Made by a program: the position numbers and the translations under genes
Shown: positions 1 to 7,581 of the stretch, piece by piece
Position numbering within the stretch: position 1 is the first letter of the stretch
Layout of the letters: each line of letters opens with the position of its first letter
Source of the DNA: Acidobacteriota bacterium
GTDB taxonomy: Bacteria > Acidobacteriota > Vicinamibacteria > Vicinamibacterales > UBA2999
Direction: 5' to 3'
DNA: 36,829 nucleotides
NCBI GenBank assembly: GCA_016192845.1
Contig: JACPTI010000040.1
Location: 1-36,829, forward strand
Notes under the pieces: model-generated
Told to the model about the DNA's origin: nothing
Database searches by the model: none
What the model saw: only the letters and a program-made list of their open reading frames with translations

Positions 1-221
1 CGCCCGAGAGAGCGCGATCAACCGGCTGCTCCAAGCGGCTGCCCAAGCGACGCTCGGATTCCGACAAGGGAAATCGCGCGGATTCGCTGTAGTTGCTTTG
101 CAGGTTTGGACCGCGTGTTGGGCGGATCGCGCGGGTCCAGAGGGCCAGCTCGCGTGCGAATTTCTTTGAAATCGGTCGATCTCAAAAAGCTTGTCAAGAG
201 CGAGTCCCCCCTTCCTGGCTT
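1..221. other. Left-edge segment of integrated element, no gene recognised
   Basis: No convincing coding frame is seen downstream of the integrase stop. By position this is inside the element that the integrase brought in at the tRNA-Ser gene. No second copy of the tRNA 3' end was found here, so the far attachment site is probably outside the window. Confidence 0.4.
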
Positions 222-1292
222 TCATGCTGCACCTTCTGCAGCCCACGACGCCTGAACCTTCTTCTCCAGGACTTTTTGCCTTTCCAGCACCCAGGGCGAG
301 TAGTGCTTGATCACCACGTTCGGCGAGTTGCCGAGCAACGTGGCGACTTCCTCAACGGACAGCCCGGCCGCGAGCCAGGCGCACGCGGCGGTGTCCCGGA
401 ACCGGTGACTCCGGCCGCCCTCGACGTCAGCGATCTGAAACACGCTCGCCAGATACCTTGACCAATTCGCGACGGCCGACCGCATGTTCATTCCCCTCCA
501 GAAGAAGCGTGTTCCGCTCCCGATCTTGGCGAGGGCCTCTTCCACGATCGGCGGAATCGGCACGTAGACCGGCTGGCCCGTCTTCGCCGTGTAGAGACGA
601 ATTCTGCCCTTCTCCACCTGGTCTCGGGACAGACGGATCGTGTCGCCGATGCGGAGCCCCGAGTACCGCATCACCAGCACGAACGCCTTGATTCGATCGC
701 GATTGCCAGGATACAGCTCACAAGCCTCGAGAATGCGGGTCATCTCGTCCGTGCTGAATGGGAGCGTCGGCTTCAGCCGGCACTTTGGCGGCTTCACGGC
801 GAGCGCCGGGTTCCGCCGGACCCACTCAGCCTGGTCGCAGAAGCGGAAGAACGATCGCAGCCGCTCGAGATTCTTCGCCGCGTAGTTCGGGCCGTCCGTC
901 CACGACGCGCGAAACTCCCGGAGCTGATCGACGCCGACCTGCTTCAGGAGGCGGTAGCCCTTGGCGTCACACCACCCGAGAAAACGGCGCTGCAGGAAGT
1001 TCTCGTACTTCCGGGCCGTCTCCCAACCGATGTGGCGAGCCTTGGCGTCCGCGAGGAACTTTTCCACGGCCTCGGCGATGGTGGGGATCTCGGGCTTGAC
1101 GACGCCGATCTCGCCGGACTCGTTCCACTTCGCGATCAAATCGGTGGCCGCCGTCCAGGACGTGAGGTCGAGCGACTTCTTGATGCACTCGCCGCGGAGC
1201 GTGCCTTCCACGTAAATCGGGCACGCGCAGCGACGGTAGCGTTCCGATCTCTGACGGCACGATCGCCGATGCCGGCGATACAACCGAAGCAC
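222..1292 (-). CDS. Tyrosine-type site-specific recombinase (integrase)
   Basis: A 356-residue tyrosine recombinase that would catalyse integration and excision of a mobile element. The C-terminal catalytic domain carries the expected residues in order: Arg in YSGLRIGD, the HRFRD box (H-x-x-R) and the tyrosine in VIKHYSPWV. The N-terminus has a His/Cys cluster (RRHRRSC, then RRCACPIYVEG), which I associate with integrases common in Acidobacteria, followed by a SAM-like core-binding region at about 60-160. The start is GTG at 1290-1292; this frame keeps the Cys cluster, so I accept it over internal starts. The gene reads away from the tRNA-Ser gene 87 bp upstream, whose 3' end faces it, the usual layout for a tRNA-targeting integrase. 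The length is normal and the gene looks intact. Confidence 0.93.
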   Translation of the reverse strand: MLRLYRRHRRSCRQRSERYRRCACPIYVEGTLRGECIKKSLDLTSWTAATDLIAKWNESGEIGVVKPEIPTIAEAVEKFLADAKARHIGWETARKYENFLQRRFLGWCDAKGYRLLKQVGVDQLREFRASWTDGPNYAAKNLERLRSFFRFCDQAEWVRRNPALAVKPPKCRLKPTLPFSTDEMTRILEACELYPGNRDRIKAFVLVMRYSGLRIGDTIRLSRDQVEKGRIRLYTAKTGQPVYVPIPPIVEEALAKIGSGTRFFWRGMNMRSAVANWSRYLASVFQIADVEGGRSHRFRDTAACAWLAAGLSVEEVATLLGNSPNVVIKHYSPWVLERQKVLEKKVQASWAAEGAA

Positions 1293-1379
1293 GAGGCATC
1301 GTAAGCCCGGGAAGCCCCCACAGTGGCCCCAGCGTGAACGGTGAGATCCGCAAGTTGTTCTGAATCAGCTATTTAGATG

Positions 1380-1470
1380 TGGCGGAGAGGGTGGGATTCG
1401 AACCCACGTGCCCCTTACGGGACAAGACGCTTTCGAGGCGCCCCCGTTACGACCACTTCGGTACCTCTCC
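1380..1470 (-). tRNA. tRNA-Ser (anticodon CGA), CCA encoded
   Basis: Cloverleaf read on the minus strand from 1470 to 1380. The acceptor stem GGAGAGG pairs with CCTCTCC. The anticodon stem GGCGC/GCGTC has one G-T pair and a seven-base loop CTCGAAA, giving anticodon CGA for UCG codons. A long variable arm typical of class II serine tRNAs follows, then the T stem GTGGG/CCCAC around TTCGAAT. The discriminator base is G at 1383 and CCA is encoded at 1380-1382. The 3' part is intact although an integrase lies next to it, as expected when the att site within the tRNA restores the gene. Confidence 0.95.
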
Positions 1471-1525
1471 GGCTCGTAGTGCTGGTCCGGCTGAAGCCGG
1501 ACACGCTGAAGTGACGCGAACACTC

Positions 1526-1531
1526 ATTATA
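1526..1531 (-). promoter_or_regulatory. -10 box of the tRNA-Ser promoter
   Basis: A perfect TATAAT on the minus strand about 55 bp upstream of the tRNA 5' end. No good -35 hexamer is seen at 16-18 bp. Between the box and the tRNA lies a perfect hairpin (1485-1492 with 1495-1502, arms GTCCGGCT/AGCCGGAC), which would sit in the 5' leader removed by RNase P. Functional assignment is inferred from position. Confidence 0.5.
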
Positions 1532-1566
1532 GCAACCGTATTCCGGCGGGTCCGAACGGACGCGCG

Positions 1567-1629
1567 CTAGGCGTCCGGAGCGCTCCGCCGGTCCCGGAAG
1601 AACTGCTGGATGAGCTCCCGGCATTGCGC
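1567..1629 (-). pseudogene. 3'-end relic of a tRNA adenosine deaminase gene (tadA)
   Basis: On the minus strand this stretch reads CRELIQQFFRDRRSAPDA and a TAG stop at 1567-1569. It aligns with the tail of the intact TadA encoded at 8395-8853 ([17 protein letters not shown]). The DNA is 19/20 identical over the block encoding the conserved LIQxFF segment. The rest of the gene is absent: upstream the frame runs into a GC-rich palindrome and then the TonB receptor. The relic lies directly upstream of tRNA-Ser in the same orientation. The match is short, so homology is likely but not certain. Confidence 0.6.
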
Positions 1630-1639
1630 CCCGCGCGCG

Positions 1640-1663
1640 CCCGCCGCGCCCGGGCGCGGCGGG
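1640..1663. repeat. Perfect 24-bp GC palindrome at a gene breakpoint
   Basis: CCCGCCGCGCCC is followed immediately by its exact reverse complement, with no spacer. It lies between the truncated tadA tail and the TonB receptor start. It may be the recombination or deletion point, or a strong bidirectional stop structure; the sequence does not decide which. Confidence 0.75.
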
Positions 1664-1738
1664 AACGTTCGTTGTCACCTCGCCCTCCCTCAGCTTGTCG
1701 AGCGGCCGCGGCTCACCTACACTCGCTGCACGCGTCGC

Positions 1739-4690
1739 ATGGGGGGAAAGCACACCAGGCTGCGGCCTTTTGAACTCGTGGTGCTGCTGGCGCTCGCATG
1801 TACGGGCGCCGCCGCCCGCGCGAGCGCCCAGACGCTCGACCGCGGCGAGATCTTCGGCACCATCCGCGATCAGTCGGGCGCGGTCGTACCCGGCGTCACC
1901 GTCACCATCCGGGAGATCGACACCGGCTTCGAGCGCGTCGTTGTCACCAACGATGCGGGGCAGTACCGCGGCGTGCTGCTGCCCGTGGGGTCGTACACGG
2001 TCGGCGCCGATCTGGAGGGGTTCGCTCCTGTTCGGACGGCGGTGGTGCGCCTGGCGGTTGGCAACGCGCTCATGCTCAACCTGGTCATGCCGGTGGCCGG
2101 CATTGCGGCGGCCGTCGACGTCCCGGCCGTGGCCGCCAATGCCGCGGCCGCCGGTGTCGGCACGGTCGTCGGCGACGAGTCGATCGCGCGCCTTCCCATC
2201 GACGGCCGCGACTACCGCGATTTCGCGCTGCTCGCGCCGACGGCCCGCGCGATCACGGGGACGCGAGGCACGTTCCGGATCGGCGGCCAGCCGGGCGACT
2301 ACCTGGCGCTGCACGTCGACGGCGCCGACTTCACCAACAACTTCTTCGGGGAGCTCTTCGGATCGATCGAGACGCGCAACTTCAGCCTGCCGCTCGAGGC
2401 CGTGCGGGAGCTGCACGTCAGCGCCGGCGGCTTCGGGGCGGCGTCCGGACGATCGACCGGCGGTCTGGTGAACGTGGTCACCAAGTCGGGCACCAACACA
2501 CGGCACGGTTCGGGGGCGTACTTCCTGCGCCACCACAGCCTCGCGGCCGACGACGCGTTCGGGAATCCGCCCGCGGGGCTGGTGCGCCATCAGATCGCTG
2601 GCAGTCTCGGTGGGCCGATCATCCTCAACCGCACGTTCTATTTCGTCGCCGCCGACCTGCAGCGGCAGACCACCCCCATTACCGTTCGCTTCGGCCGCAA
2701 CGTGGGCGGCGTGGCGGTACCGGAGCTGGGCATCCCCGACCTGGGCGCCGTCGAAGGCCAGTACGGCCGCGAGGAGGACGTCACTGCCGCCCTCGGCAAG
2801 ATCGATCACGCGCTCGGCGCGGGTCAGCAGCTGAGCGTCCGAGCCAACTTCACACGCCACGACGGCACGAACATCGCGGGCGGCCCGCCAATCCTGAGCC
2901 GCGCGCCTGACAACCTCGAGACGTTCACGGATCAGGGCGTCTCCGTCGTGCCGAGCCTGGCCGCTTCCTGGGGGCCGCGCGTGCTGGCCGAGGCGAAGTT
3001 CCAGTTTGCGGCCGAGCTGCGCCCGCGGCGCGCGCAGGGTGGCGGTCCGCAGGTCACGATCTCCGACACCGGGACGTTCGGCGGCTCGCAGGTGCTGCCG
3101 GGCACGCAGGACATGTACCGCTACCAGGCGTCGGCCAACGTTCACCACCTCCGCGGCCGCCATCGCTTCACCGCGGGAGCCGACTACAACGCGTTCAACA
3201 TGCGCAACAACTCGTTCGCGCTCGCGCTGCGCGGTGCCTACACGTTCCCGACGCTGGAGCGGTTCGTCGCGCGCCAGCCCTCGCTCTACGCCCAGTACTT
3301 CGGCCTGGGCGGCGCCACGGCCGAACAGGCCGCGCGGCTCGACAGCTTCTGGCAGTCGGAAGTTGCGTTCTACGTTCAGGACGAGTGGCAGCCCGGCTCG
3401 CGCCTGACGGTCACCTCCGGCCTCCGCTACGACGCGCAGTTGAACCCGACGCCGCTCGCGGGGACCGCCGGCGCGGCGGTACCAGTCGGACCGCCACGCC
3501 GCTCCGGCAACACGGCGGAGCTGACGTTCGCGCCGGTGCCGCAGGATATTCCGGACGACACCAACAACTGGGCGCCCCGATTCGAGGCGGCCTACGACCT
3601 GACCGGGAACGGCGAGACGCTGCTGAAAGGCGCGACCGGCCTCTTCTACGGCCGCACGCCGATGATCTACTTCCCCGTCCGCGGCAGCGGCGTGACCAGC
3701 AGCACGATCGTTGCGCCGGCCGCCGCGTTCGGCGTCACGTTCCCCGAGGTGCTGCCGTCGACGATCGTTCCGGGATCGCCGCTCGAGCTCTTGATCCCTC
3801 GGCCTTCGATTCAGTACGTCGATCCCGGTTTTCAGGATCCGCGCGTGCTCCACGTCAGCGCCTCGATCACGCGCGCCCTCACGTCCGACTGGTCGATTCA
3901 GGCGGGGTATCTGTTCAGCGACTCCCGGAACCTGCGGATTGGCGGCTTCCGATCGACGCTCTGGGATCGAAACCTCCGCCCGCCCGAGGCCGTAGACGAA
4001 TTCAGAAGGGGCGTGAACATCCTGGCGGCCGGCCGGCCCGATCCCGCCATCGGCCAGGCGAACGCGCTCGCCAGCTTCGGGCGCGGGCGCTACCACGCGA
4101 TGATCGTCGACGTACGCAAGACTCTGAGCCGGGGGTGGGCGCTCGACGCCAATTACACGCTCTCACACAGCACGGGCAACGCGTCGACCGAACGCGACAC
4201 GGAGGCGCTGCTGGGCCCGTCCGACCCGTTCGATCTGGAGCGGGACTACGGCATCAACGAGCTCGACGAGCGGCACGCGTTGAAGGCGTGGCTGCACGCT
4301 GCGCTGCCGGCCGGAATTGTTCTCGGCTCGATCTGGAGGGCCGGATCGGGTCTGGCGTTTCCCGTCTACAGCTCTGCCGACAGCAACGGCGACGGCGTCA
4401 CCAACGGCGGGCTGCACCCGGATCGGCCGGTGGTGGACGGGCGCCTGCTGCCGCGCTTCCCCTTTCATCAGCCTTCGTGGTTCGTGTGGGACGTCCGGGC
4501 GGCCCGTGGTTTTGCCCTCCCGGGCGGCGCTCCCTGGCAGATGATCGTCGAGGTCTTCAACGTGCTGGGATCGAACAACACATTCTCCGACCCGCGCACC
4601 AACGCCACCTGGGGACAGGTCAATTTCCGCGATCGGAAGCGGACACTCGGCCCGCGGATCGCGCAGCTCGGCATGCGCCTGGAGTTCTGA
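1739..4690 (+). CDS. TonB-dependent outer-membrane receptor with carboxypeptidase-like N-domain
   Basis: A 983-residue outer-membrane receptor of the acidobacterial SusC/Oar-like type. A signal peptide (hydrophobic FELVVLLALACTG, Ala-rich cleavage region ending SAQ) is followed by a carboxypeptidase-regulatory-like Ig fold at about 30-115 (GTIRDQSGAVVPGVTVT), a plug domain (RLPIDGRDYRDFALLAP; VNVVTKSGTN) and a beta-barrel ending in RIAQLGMRLEF with the terminal aromatic residue needed for barrel assembly. I chose the ATG at 1739, which begins the signal peptide; an upstream frame is open to 1610 but is basic and overlaps the tadA relic. No clear ribosome site is seen. The gene converges on npdG with only 18 bp between the stops. 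The substrate is unknown. Confidence 0.9.
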   Translation: MGGKHTRLRPFELVVLLALACTGAAARASAQTLDRGEIFGTIRDQSGAVVPGVTVTIREIDTGFERVVVTNDAGQYRGVLLPVGSYTVGADLEGFAPVRTAVVRLAVGNALMLNLVMPVAGIAAAVDVPAVAANAAAAGVGTVVGDESIARLPIDGRDYRDFALLAPTARAITGTRGTFRIGGQPGDYLALHVDGADFTNNFFGELFGSIETRNFSLPLEAVRELHVSAGGFGAASGRSTGGLVNVVTKSGTNTRHGSGAYFLRHHSLAADDAFGNPPAGLVRHQIAGSLGGPIILNRTFYFVAADLQRQTTPITVRFGRNVGGVAVPELGIPDLGAVEGQYGREEDVTAALGKIDHALGAGQQLSVRANFTRHDGTNIAGGPPILSRAPDNLETFTDQGVSVVPSLAASWGPRVLAEAKFQFAAELRPRRAQGGGPQVTISDTGTFGGSQVLPGTQDMYRYQASANVHHLRGRHRFTAGADYNAFNMRNNSFALALRGAYTFPTLERFVARQPSLYAQYFGLGGATAEQAARLDSFWQSEVAFYVQDEWQPGSRLTVTSGLRYDAQLNPTPLAGTAGAAVPVGPPRRSGNTAELTFAPVPQDIPDDTNNWAPRFEAAYDLTGNGETLLKGATGLFYGRTPMIYFPVRGSGVTSSTIVAPAAAFGVTFPEVLPSTIVPGSPLELLIPRPSIQYVDPGFQDPRVLHVSASITRALTSDWSIQAGYLFSDSRNLRIGGFRSTLWDRNLRPPEAVDEFRRGVNILAAGRPDPAIGQANALASFGRGRYHAMIVDVRKTLSRGWALDANYTLSHSTGNASTERDTEALLGPSDPFDLERDYGINELDERHALKAWLHAALPAGIVLGSIWRAGSGLAFPVYSSADSNGDGVTNGGLHPDRPVVDGRLLPRFPFHQPSWFVWDVRAARGFALPGGAPWQMIVEVFNVLGSNNTFSDPRTNATWGQVNFRDRKRTLGPRIAQLGMRLEF

Positions 4691-4708
4691 ATTGAAATTA
4701 CCTCGTGC

Positions 4709-5374
4709 TCACACCCCGACCACGCGGAATCGCGCGTCGCGCACCTTGTAGCGCCGGTTGATCTCGATCGCCAGCAGCGTCATGCGCTCGATCGTGCGCG
4801 CAGCCGCCAGCGGACCGGCATCGATGAGGCGCAGCCCCGGAATCAGGCGCAGCACGTCGCCCGCCCGCGAGCGCGCCTCGGCCGAGTCGCCGCAGACGAA
4901 CTCGTCGCAGTCGAGCGGCGCGTCGCCGCCCAGCACGCGCGCGGGCACGGTCTTCAGCGCGGCGGCCAGCTGCACCCGCCGCGGCAGGCGCCCCCGGATG
5001 TGCTCGGCCGCCGATCCTTCGGCGACCTCGACGAGCTGCGGCGCGCCGCCGTCGAACGTCACCGGAACCGTCACGTCGATCAGCAGCGATCCCGGCCGGA
5101 ACCGCTCGGCGCACTCCCCGACGATGGCCGCCGCGTGCGCGAACGGGACGGTCAGGAAGACGACATCGCACCGATCCGCGACCGTTCGATTGTCGGCGGC
5201 ATCCAGCGGCAGCTCGCCGGCTCGCTCGCGCAGCCGATCGACCGTCTGGCGCGCCCGATCGATCGCTCGCGACCCCACGACCACGGTCGCCCCGCCCCGT
5301 GCGAGCCGCAGCGCCACGCCGCGTCCTTCCGGACCGGTGCCCCCAATCACGCCAACCTGAAGCGGCAGCGGCAC
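4709..5374 (-). CDS. npdG: NADPH-dependent F420 reductase
   Basis: A 221-residue F420H2:NADP+ oxidoreductase, which moves hydride between coenzyme F420 and NADP in the cytoplasm. The start shows the dinucleotide-binding loop GVIGGTGPEGRG and then VVVGSR, which are hallmarks of the family. Later blocks (VVFLTVPFAH, LLIDVTVP, LKTVPARVL) also fit, and the length is usual. I chose the GTG at 5372-5374 because the Rossmann motif begins ten residues later. A TATAAT on the same strand lies six bases before this GTG, so a leaderless message is possible. The upstream half-PBP gene stops 7 bp before the start. With the PPOX gene at 6021 and cofE at 7578 it forms an F420-related group. Confidence 0.88.
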   Translation of the reverse strand: MPLPLQVGVIGGTGPEGRGVALRLARGGATVVVGSRAIDRARQTVDRLRERAGELPLDAADNRTVADRCDVVFLTVPFAHAAAIVGECAERFRPGSLLIDVTVPVTFDGGAPQLVEVAEGSAAEHIRGRLPRRVQLAAALKTVPARVLGGDAPLDCDEFVCGDSAEARSRAGDVLRLIPGLRLIDAGPLAAARTIERMTLLAIEINRRYKVRDARFRVVGV

Positions 5375-5380
5375 GAGACG

Positions 5381-5386
5381 ATTATA
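5381..5386 (-). promoter_or_regulatory. -10-like TATAAT directly before npdG
   Basis: A perfect TATAAT on the minus strand overlaps the TAA stop (5382-5384) of the preceding gene and ends six bases before the GTG start of npdG. Transcription would begin at or near the start codon, giving a leaderless transcript. No good -35 hexamer was recognised, so this may be chance. Confidence 0.4.
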
Positions 5387-5999
5387 CGGGCCGCGTGTCG
5401 AGCACCTGCAGGACCGCGCCCGGCCCGTAAGGCACGGCTTCGACCACGAACGCGCCAACAGCAGCAGCAGCCTCCCAGATCCCGCGGGCGATGTGTGCGC
5501 CGAAGCTCCCCCTGGCGAGATGCGCGACGAGGATGCGGCGGAGCGAAGGGTGGGTGCGGGCCAGCCATGCGGGAAGCGCGCGCAAGTAGTCGCTCGCAGG
5601 GCTGAAGATCCCGACCAGCCGGCGAAAGCCGCGGCTGAAGATGTCGTCGGAAGCCCCGCCGTAGTTCCACAGGATCCTGCCCCGGCGGTCGGCCAGCTCC
5701 GCGGCGGCCAGCGTGGCCGCGCTGCCGTACGGGCCGAGCAGGAGGTCGACGCGCTCGTCTGCCAGCAGGCGCGAGACGTTCAGCCGCGCGCGGTCGAGGC
5801 GGCTCTCGTCGTCGAGCCAGATCAGGCGCACGGGCCGCCGCGCATCGGGCGCGACGGCGATGCCGCCGCTCTGGTTGATATAAGATTCCCAGAGTCTGGC
5901 GCCATCGAGCGCCTCGCGCCCCTGGCGCGACAGCGCGCCGCTGGCGGCTATCGACAGGCCGACGATGATCTCCCCGCTGGAGGTCACGCCCGACCTCAT
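5382..5999 (-). CDS. Truncated periplasmic-binding-protein-like protein (N-terminal lobe only)
   Basis: About 205 residues resembling lobe 1 of branched-chain amino acid (LivK-type) binding proteins: IIVGLSIAASGALSRQG, then DARRPVRLIWLDDESR, VDLLLGPYGSAATLAAAEL and ILWNYGGASDDIF. Members are usually near 400 residues with a signal peptide and a second lobe. Here the frame begins directly at the first beta strand with no signal peptide and ends with TAA where lobe 2 should begin. Compare the full-length protein at 13102-14328. I placed the start at ATG 5997-5999; an open frame further upstream is only antisense to the PPOX gene. It diverges from that gene with 21 bp between starts and is followed 7 bp later by npdG. 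It is either a decayed gene or a solitary cytoplasmic ligand-binding lobe. Confidence 0.6.
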   Translation of the reverse strand: MRSGVTSSGEIIVGLSIAASGALSRQGREALDGARLWESYINQSGGIAVAPDARRPVRLIWLDDESRLDRARLNVSRLLADERVDLLLGPYGSAATLAAAELADRRGRILWNYGGASDDIFSRGFRRLVGIFSPASDYLRALPAWLARTHPSLRRILVAHLARGSFGAHIARGIWEAAAAVGAFVVEAVPYGPGAVLQVLDTRPV

Positions 6000-6020
6000 C
6001 CTTGCACATCGAGATCCACG

Positions 6021-6422
6021 ATGCCGACCGCCATTCCAGAACAGTTCCGCGACCTGTTCCAGAAGCCCGCGTTCGGGATTCTGGCCACGTTGATGCCCAA
6101 CGGACACCCGCAGGTGACGCCGGTCTGGTGCGATCTGGCCGACGGGTACGTGCTGGTGAACTCGGCCCGCGGCCGCCAGAAGGATCGGAACATGCGCCGC
6201 GATTCCCGCGTCACGATCACGATTGTCGATCCAGACAACTGGTATCGATATCTCGAAGTACGAGGACGCGTCGTCGAGATCACCGAGGAGGGCGCCGAGG
6301 ATCACATCGACAAAATGGCGAAGAAGTATCTGGGGCAGGACAAGTACCCCTATCGCCGGCCCGGCGAGGCGCGCGTCCTCTACAGGATCGAGCCGGAGCA
6401 CACCGCCGGCTGGGGACGGTAG
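6021..6422 (+). CDS. PPOX-class F420-dependent (FMN/F420-binding split-barrel) oxidoreductase
   Basis: A 133-residue protein of the pyridoxamine-phosphate-oxidase-like split-barrel fold, subgroup TIGR03618-like, many of whose members use F420. Typical blocks are FGILATLMPNGHPQVTPVW near the start, LVNSARGRQKDRNMRRD, VTITIVDPDNWYRYLEVRGRV, and a C-terminal YPYRRPGEARVLYRI. The length is normal for a single domain. The start is ATG 6021. Cofactor choice cannot be proved from sequence, but npdG and cofE close by favour F420. The substrate is unknown. Confidence 0.85.
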   Translation: MPTAIPEQFRDLFQKPAFGILATLMPNGHPQVTPVWCDLADGYVLVNSARGRQKDRNMRRDSRVTITIVDPDNWYRYLEVRGRVVEITEEGAEDHIDKMAKKYLGQDKYPYRRPGEARVLYRIEPEHTAGWGR

Positions 6423-6514
6423 CGAAGCTTCGCCTCAAACCGCCGAGTCACGGCTCCGGCGGGGCAGGCGAACCTTCGCTACTAGTTGCGCGGCCGCGAC
6501 GGCGGCCGCGCCTA

Positions 6515-6585
6515 AGACAGATCCTAAGGCCGGACGCCCAGAAAACTTGCTTCAAGTGTCACGAGTCCGGCCTTAGGAGATGTCT
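6515..6585. terminator. Compound stem-loop between convergent genes
   Basis: Perfect 13-bp arms CCTAAGGCCGGAC (6523-6535) and GTCCGGCCTTAGG (6565-6577) are extended outward by AGACA (6515-6519) pairing with TGTCT (6581-6585) after a 3-nt internal loop. Within the 29-nt loop is a second perfect hairpin, ACTTG/CAAGT around CTT (6545-6557). It separates the convergent PPOX and membrane-protein genes, so a two-way transcription stop is the simplest role. There is no U-tract. Confidence 0.65.
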
Positions 6586-6594
6586 AGGGACGCC

Positions 6595-7581
6595 TCAGCT
6601 CGACGATCCAGCCGGAGCGTGCATGGCCGGGGCCCGGCCGGGCCGCGCCGGCCGCACGAGATCCGCGTAGGCGCGCGGCAACAGCGCGACGCCGAGCACG
6701 CTCCGCGTGGCGACGAAGGTCAGGTGCGCCGCCAGGCTGAAGGCGAGCAGCCGCGGCGCGTCGGCGTACGGCGAGAAGAAGAACAGCCACGCGACCTGGG
6801 TGGTCCCCAGTCGGGCGACCGTGATGGGCAGCGCGGCCACCATGAAGATCACCGGCAGAAACGCCAGCATCCGGACGAAGGGGATGTCGAGGCCGAAGGC
6901 GCGCGCCGCCACCGCGTGCAGGCAGAGCGACACGAAGAACATCGGCGCACGCAGCAGCACGACCTGCGCGTAGCGGCGCGCCGGCGCCAGCCGGAAGGTG
7001 CGCAGCAGCGCCCAGTTGCGGGGCGCGAAGAGCCACCGGAGCGACGGGCGCCCGCTGCCCGCCCGCGCGTACAGAAAAACGACCAGCCAGAGCAGCGCGA
7101 GCGCCGGCGGTGCCATGAGCAGCTCGCGCGGCACGTCGCCGCCGATCTGCAGGATGCCAATCGTCGCCCACGCCACCAGGTGCAGGTACTCCGTCAGCAC
7201 CAGGAACAGCACCGTGCTGCCGAGCTGCAGGAACGGCAGCCCGAGCCGGCGGGTAAGATACGCAGCGAGCGCGCCGCGTCCGGCGTTCGTGTTGAAGAAC
7301 GCCACCACGTACGACGCGGCGCGCGCGGGCAGCAGATCGCAGTAGCCCACCGGGCCGTGGAACCAGCGCAGGACGACCGCCAGCACGAGCGTGTCCCAGC
7401 AGAAATAGAACACGGTGTTCGGGATCATCGCGGCGAGGAACAGGCCGTAGTCCGCCTGGCCCAGAGCCGCGAGCAGGTCGCCGGCGGGGACGCGTCGCAG
7501 CAGGACGATCAGAATCACCCCGGTCAGCGCGGCGGCCATCCATCGCCGCCGAACGACGCTTTGGACCGGGAGGCGCGTCAC
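6595..7581 (-). CDS. LPG-synthase-TM / UPF0104-type integral membrane protein
   Basis: A 328-residue polytopic membrane protein with about eight hydrophobic helices, resembling the flippase-like domain of lysylphosphatidylglycerol synthases (UPF0104). Segments such as AALTGVILIVLLRRVP, the NTVFYFCWDTLVLAVVLRW stretch, AFFNTNAGRGALAAYL, VFMVAALPITVARLGTTQ-like residues and FVATRSVLGVALLP fit the family. It lacks the C-terminal aminoacyl-transferase domain of MprF. The start is GTG 7579-7581, which overlaps the stop of cofE as GTGA, implying translational coupling. The substrate is unknown; lipid handling is family-based inference. Why it is coupled to an F420 ligase is unclear. Confidence 0.7.
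   Translation of the reverse strand: MTRLPVQSVVRRRWMAAALTGVILIVLLRRVPAGDLLAALGQADYGLFLAAMIPNTVFYFCWDTLVLAVVLRWFHGPVGYCDLLPARAASYVVAFFNTNAGRGALAAYLTRRLGLPFLQLGSTVLFLVLTEYLHLVAWATIGILQIGGDVPRELLMAPPALALLWLVVFLYARAGSGRPSLRWLFAPRNWALLRTFRLAPARRYAQVVLLRAPMFFVSLCLHAVAARAFGLDIPFVRMLAFLPVIFMVAALPITVARLGTTQVAWLFFFSPYADAPRLLAFSLAAHLTFVATRSVLGVALLPRAYADLVRPARPGRAPAMHAPAGSSS

Noticed and set aside
1415..4096. A very long open frame (893 codons) antisense to the TonB receptor.
   Set aside because: Arg-rich composition without any domain; a typical shadow of a high-GC gene whose sense strand encodes a recognisable receptor.
6000..6401. Upstream extension of the half binding-protein frame by about 130 codons.
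   Set aside because: It lies antisense to the well-supported PPOX gene and shows no signal peptide or binding-protein similarity.
6541..6575. A plus-strand frame across the hairpin reads CFKCH, a c-type heme motif.
   Set aside because: The frame has no start or cytochrome context, and the residues fall within the stem-loop whose pairing explains the sequence. Treated as coincidence.
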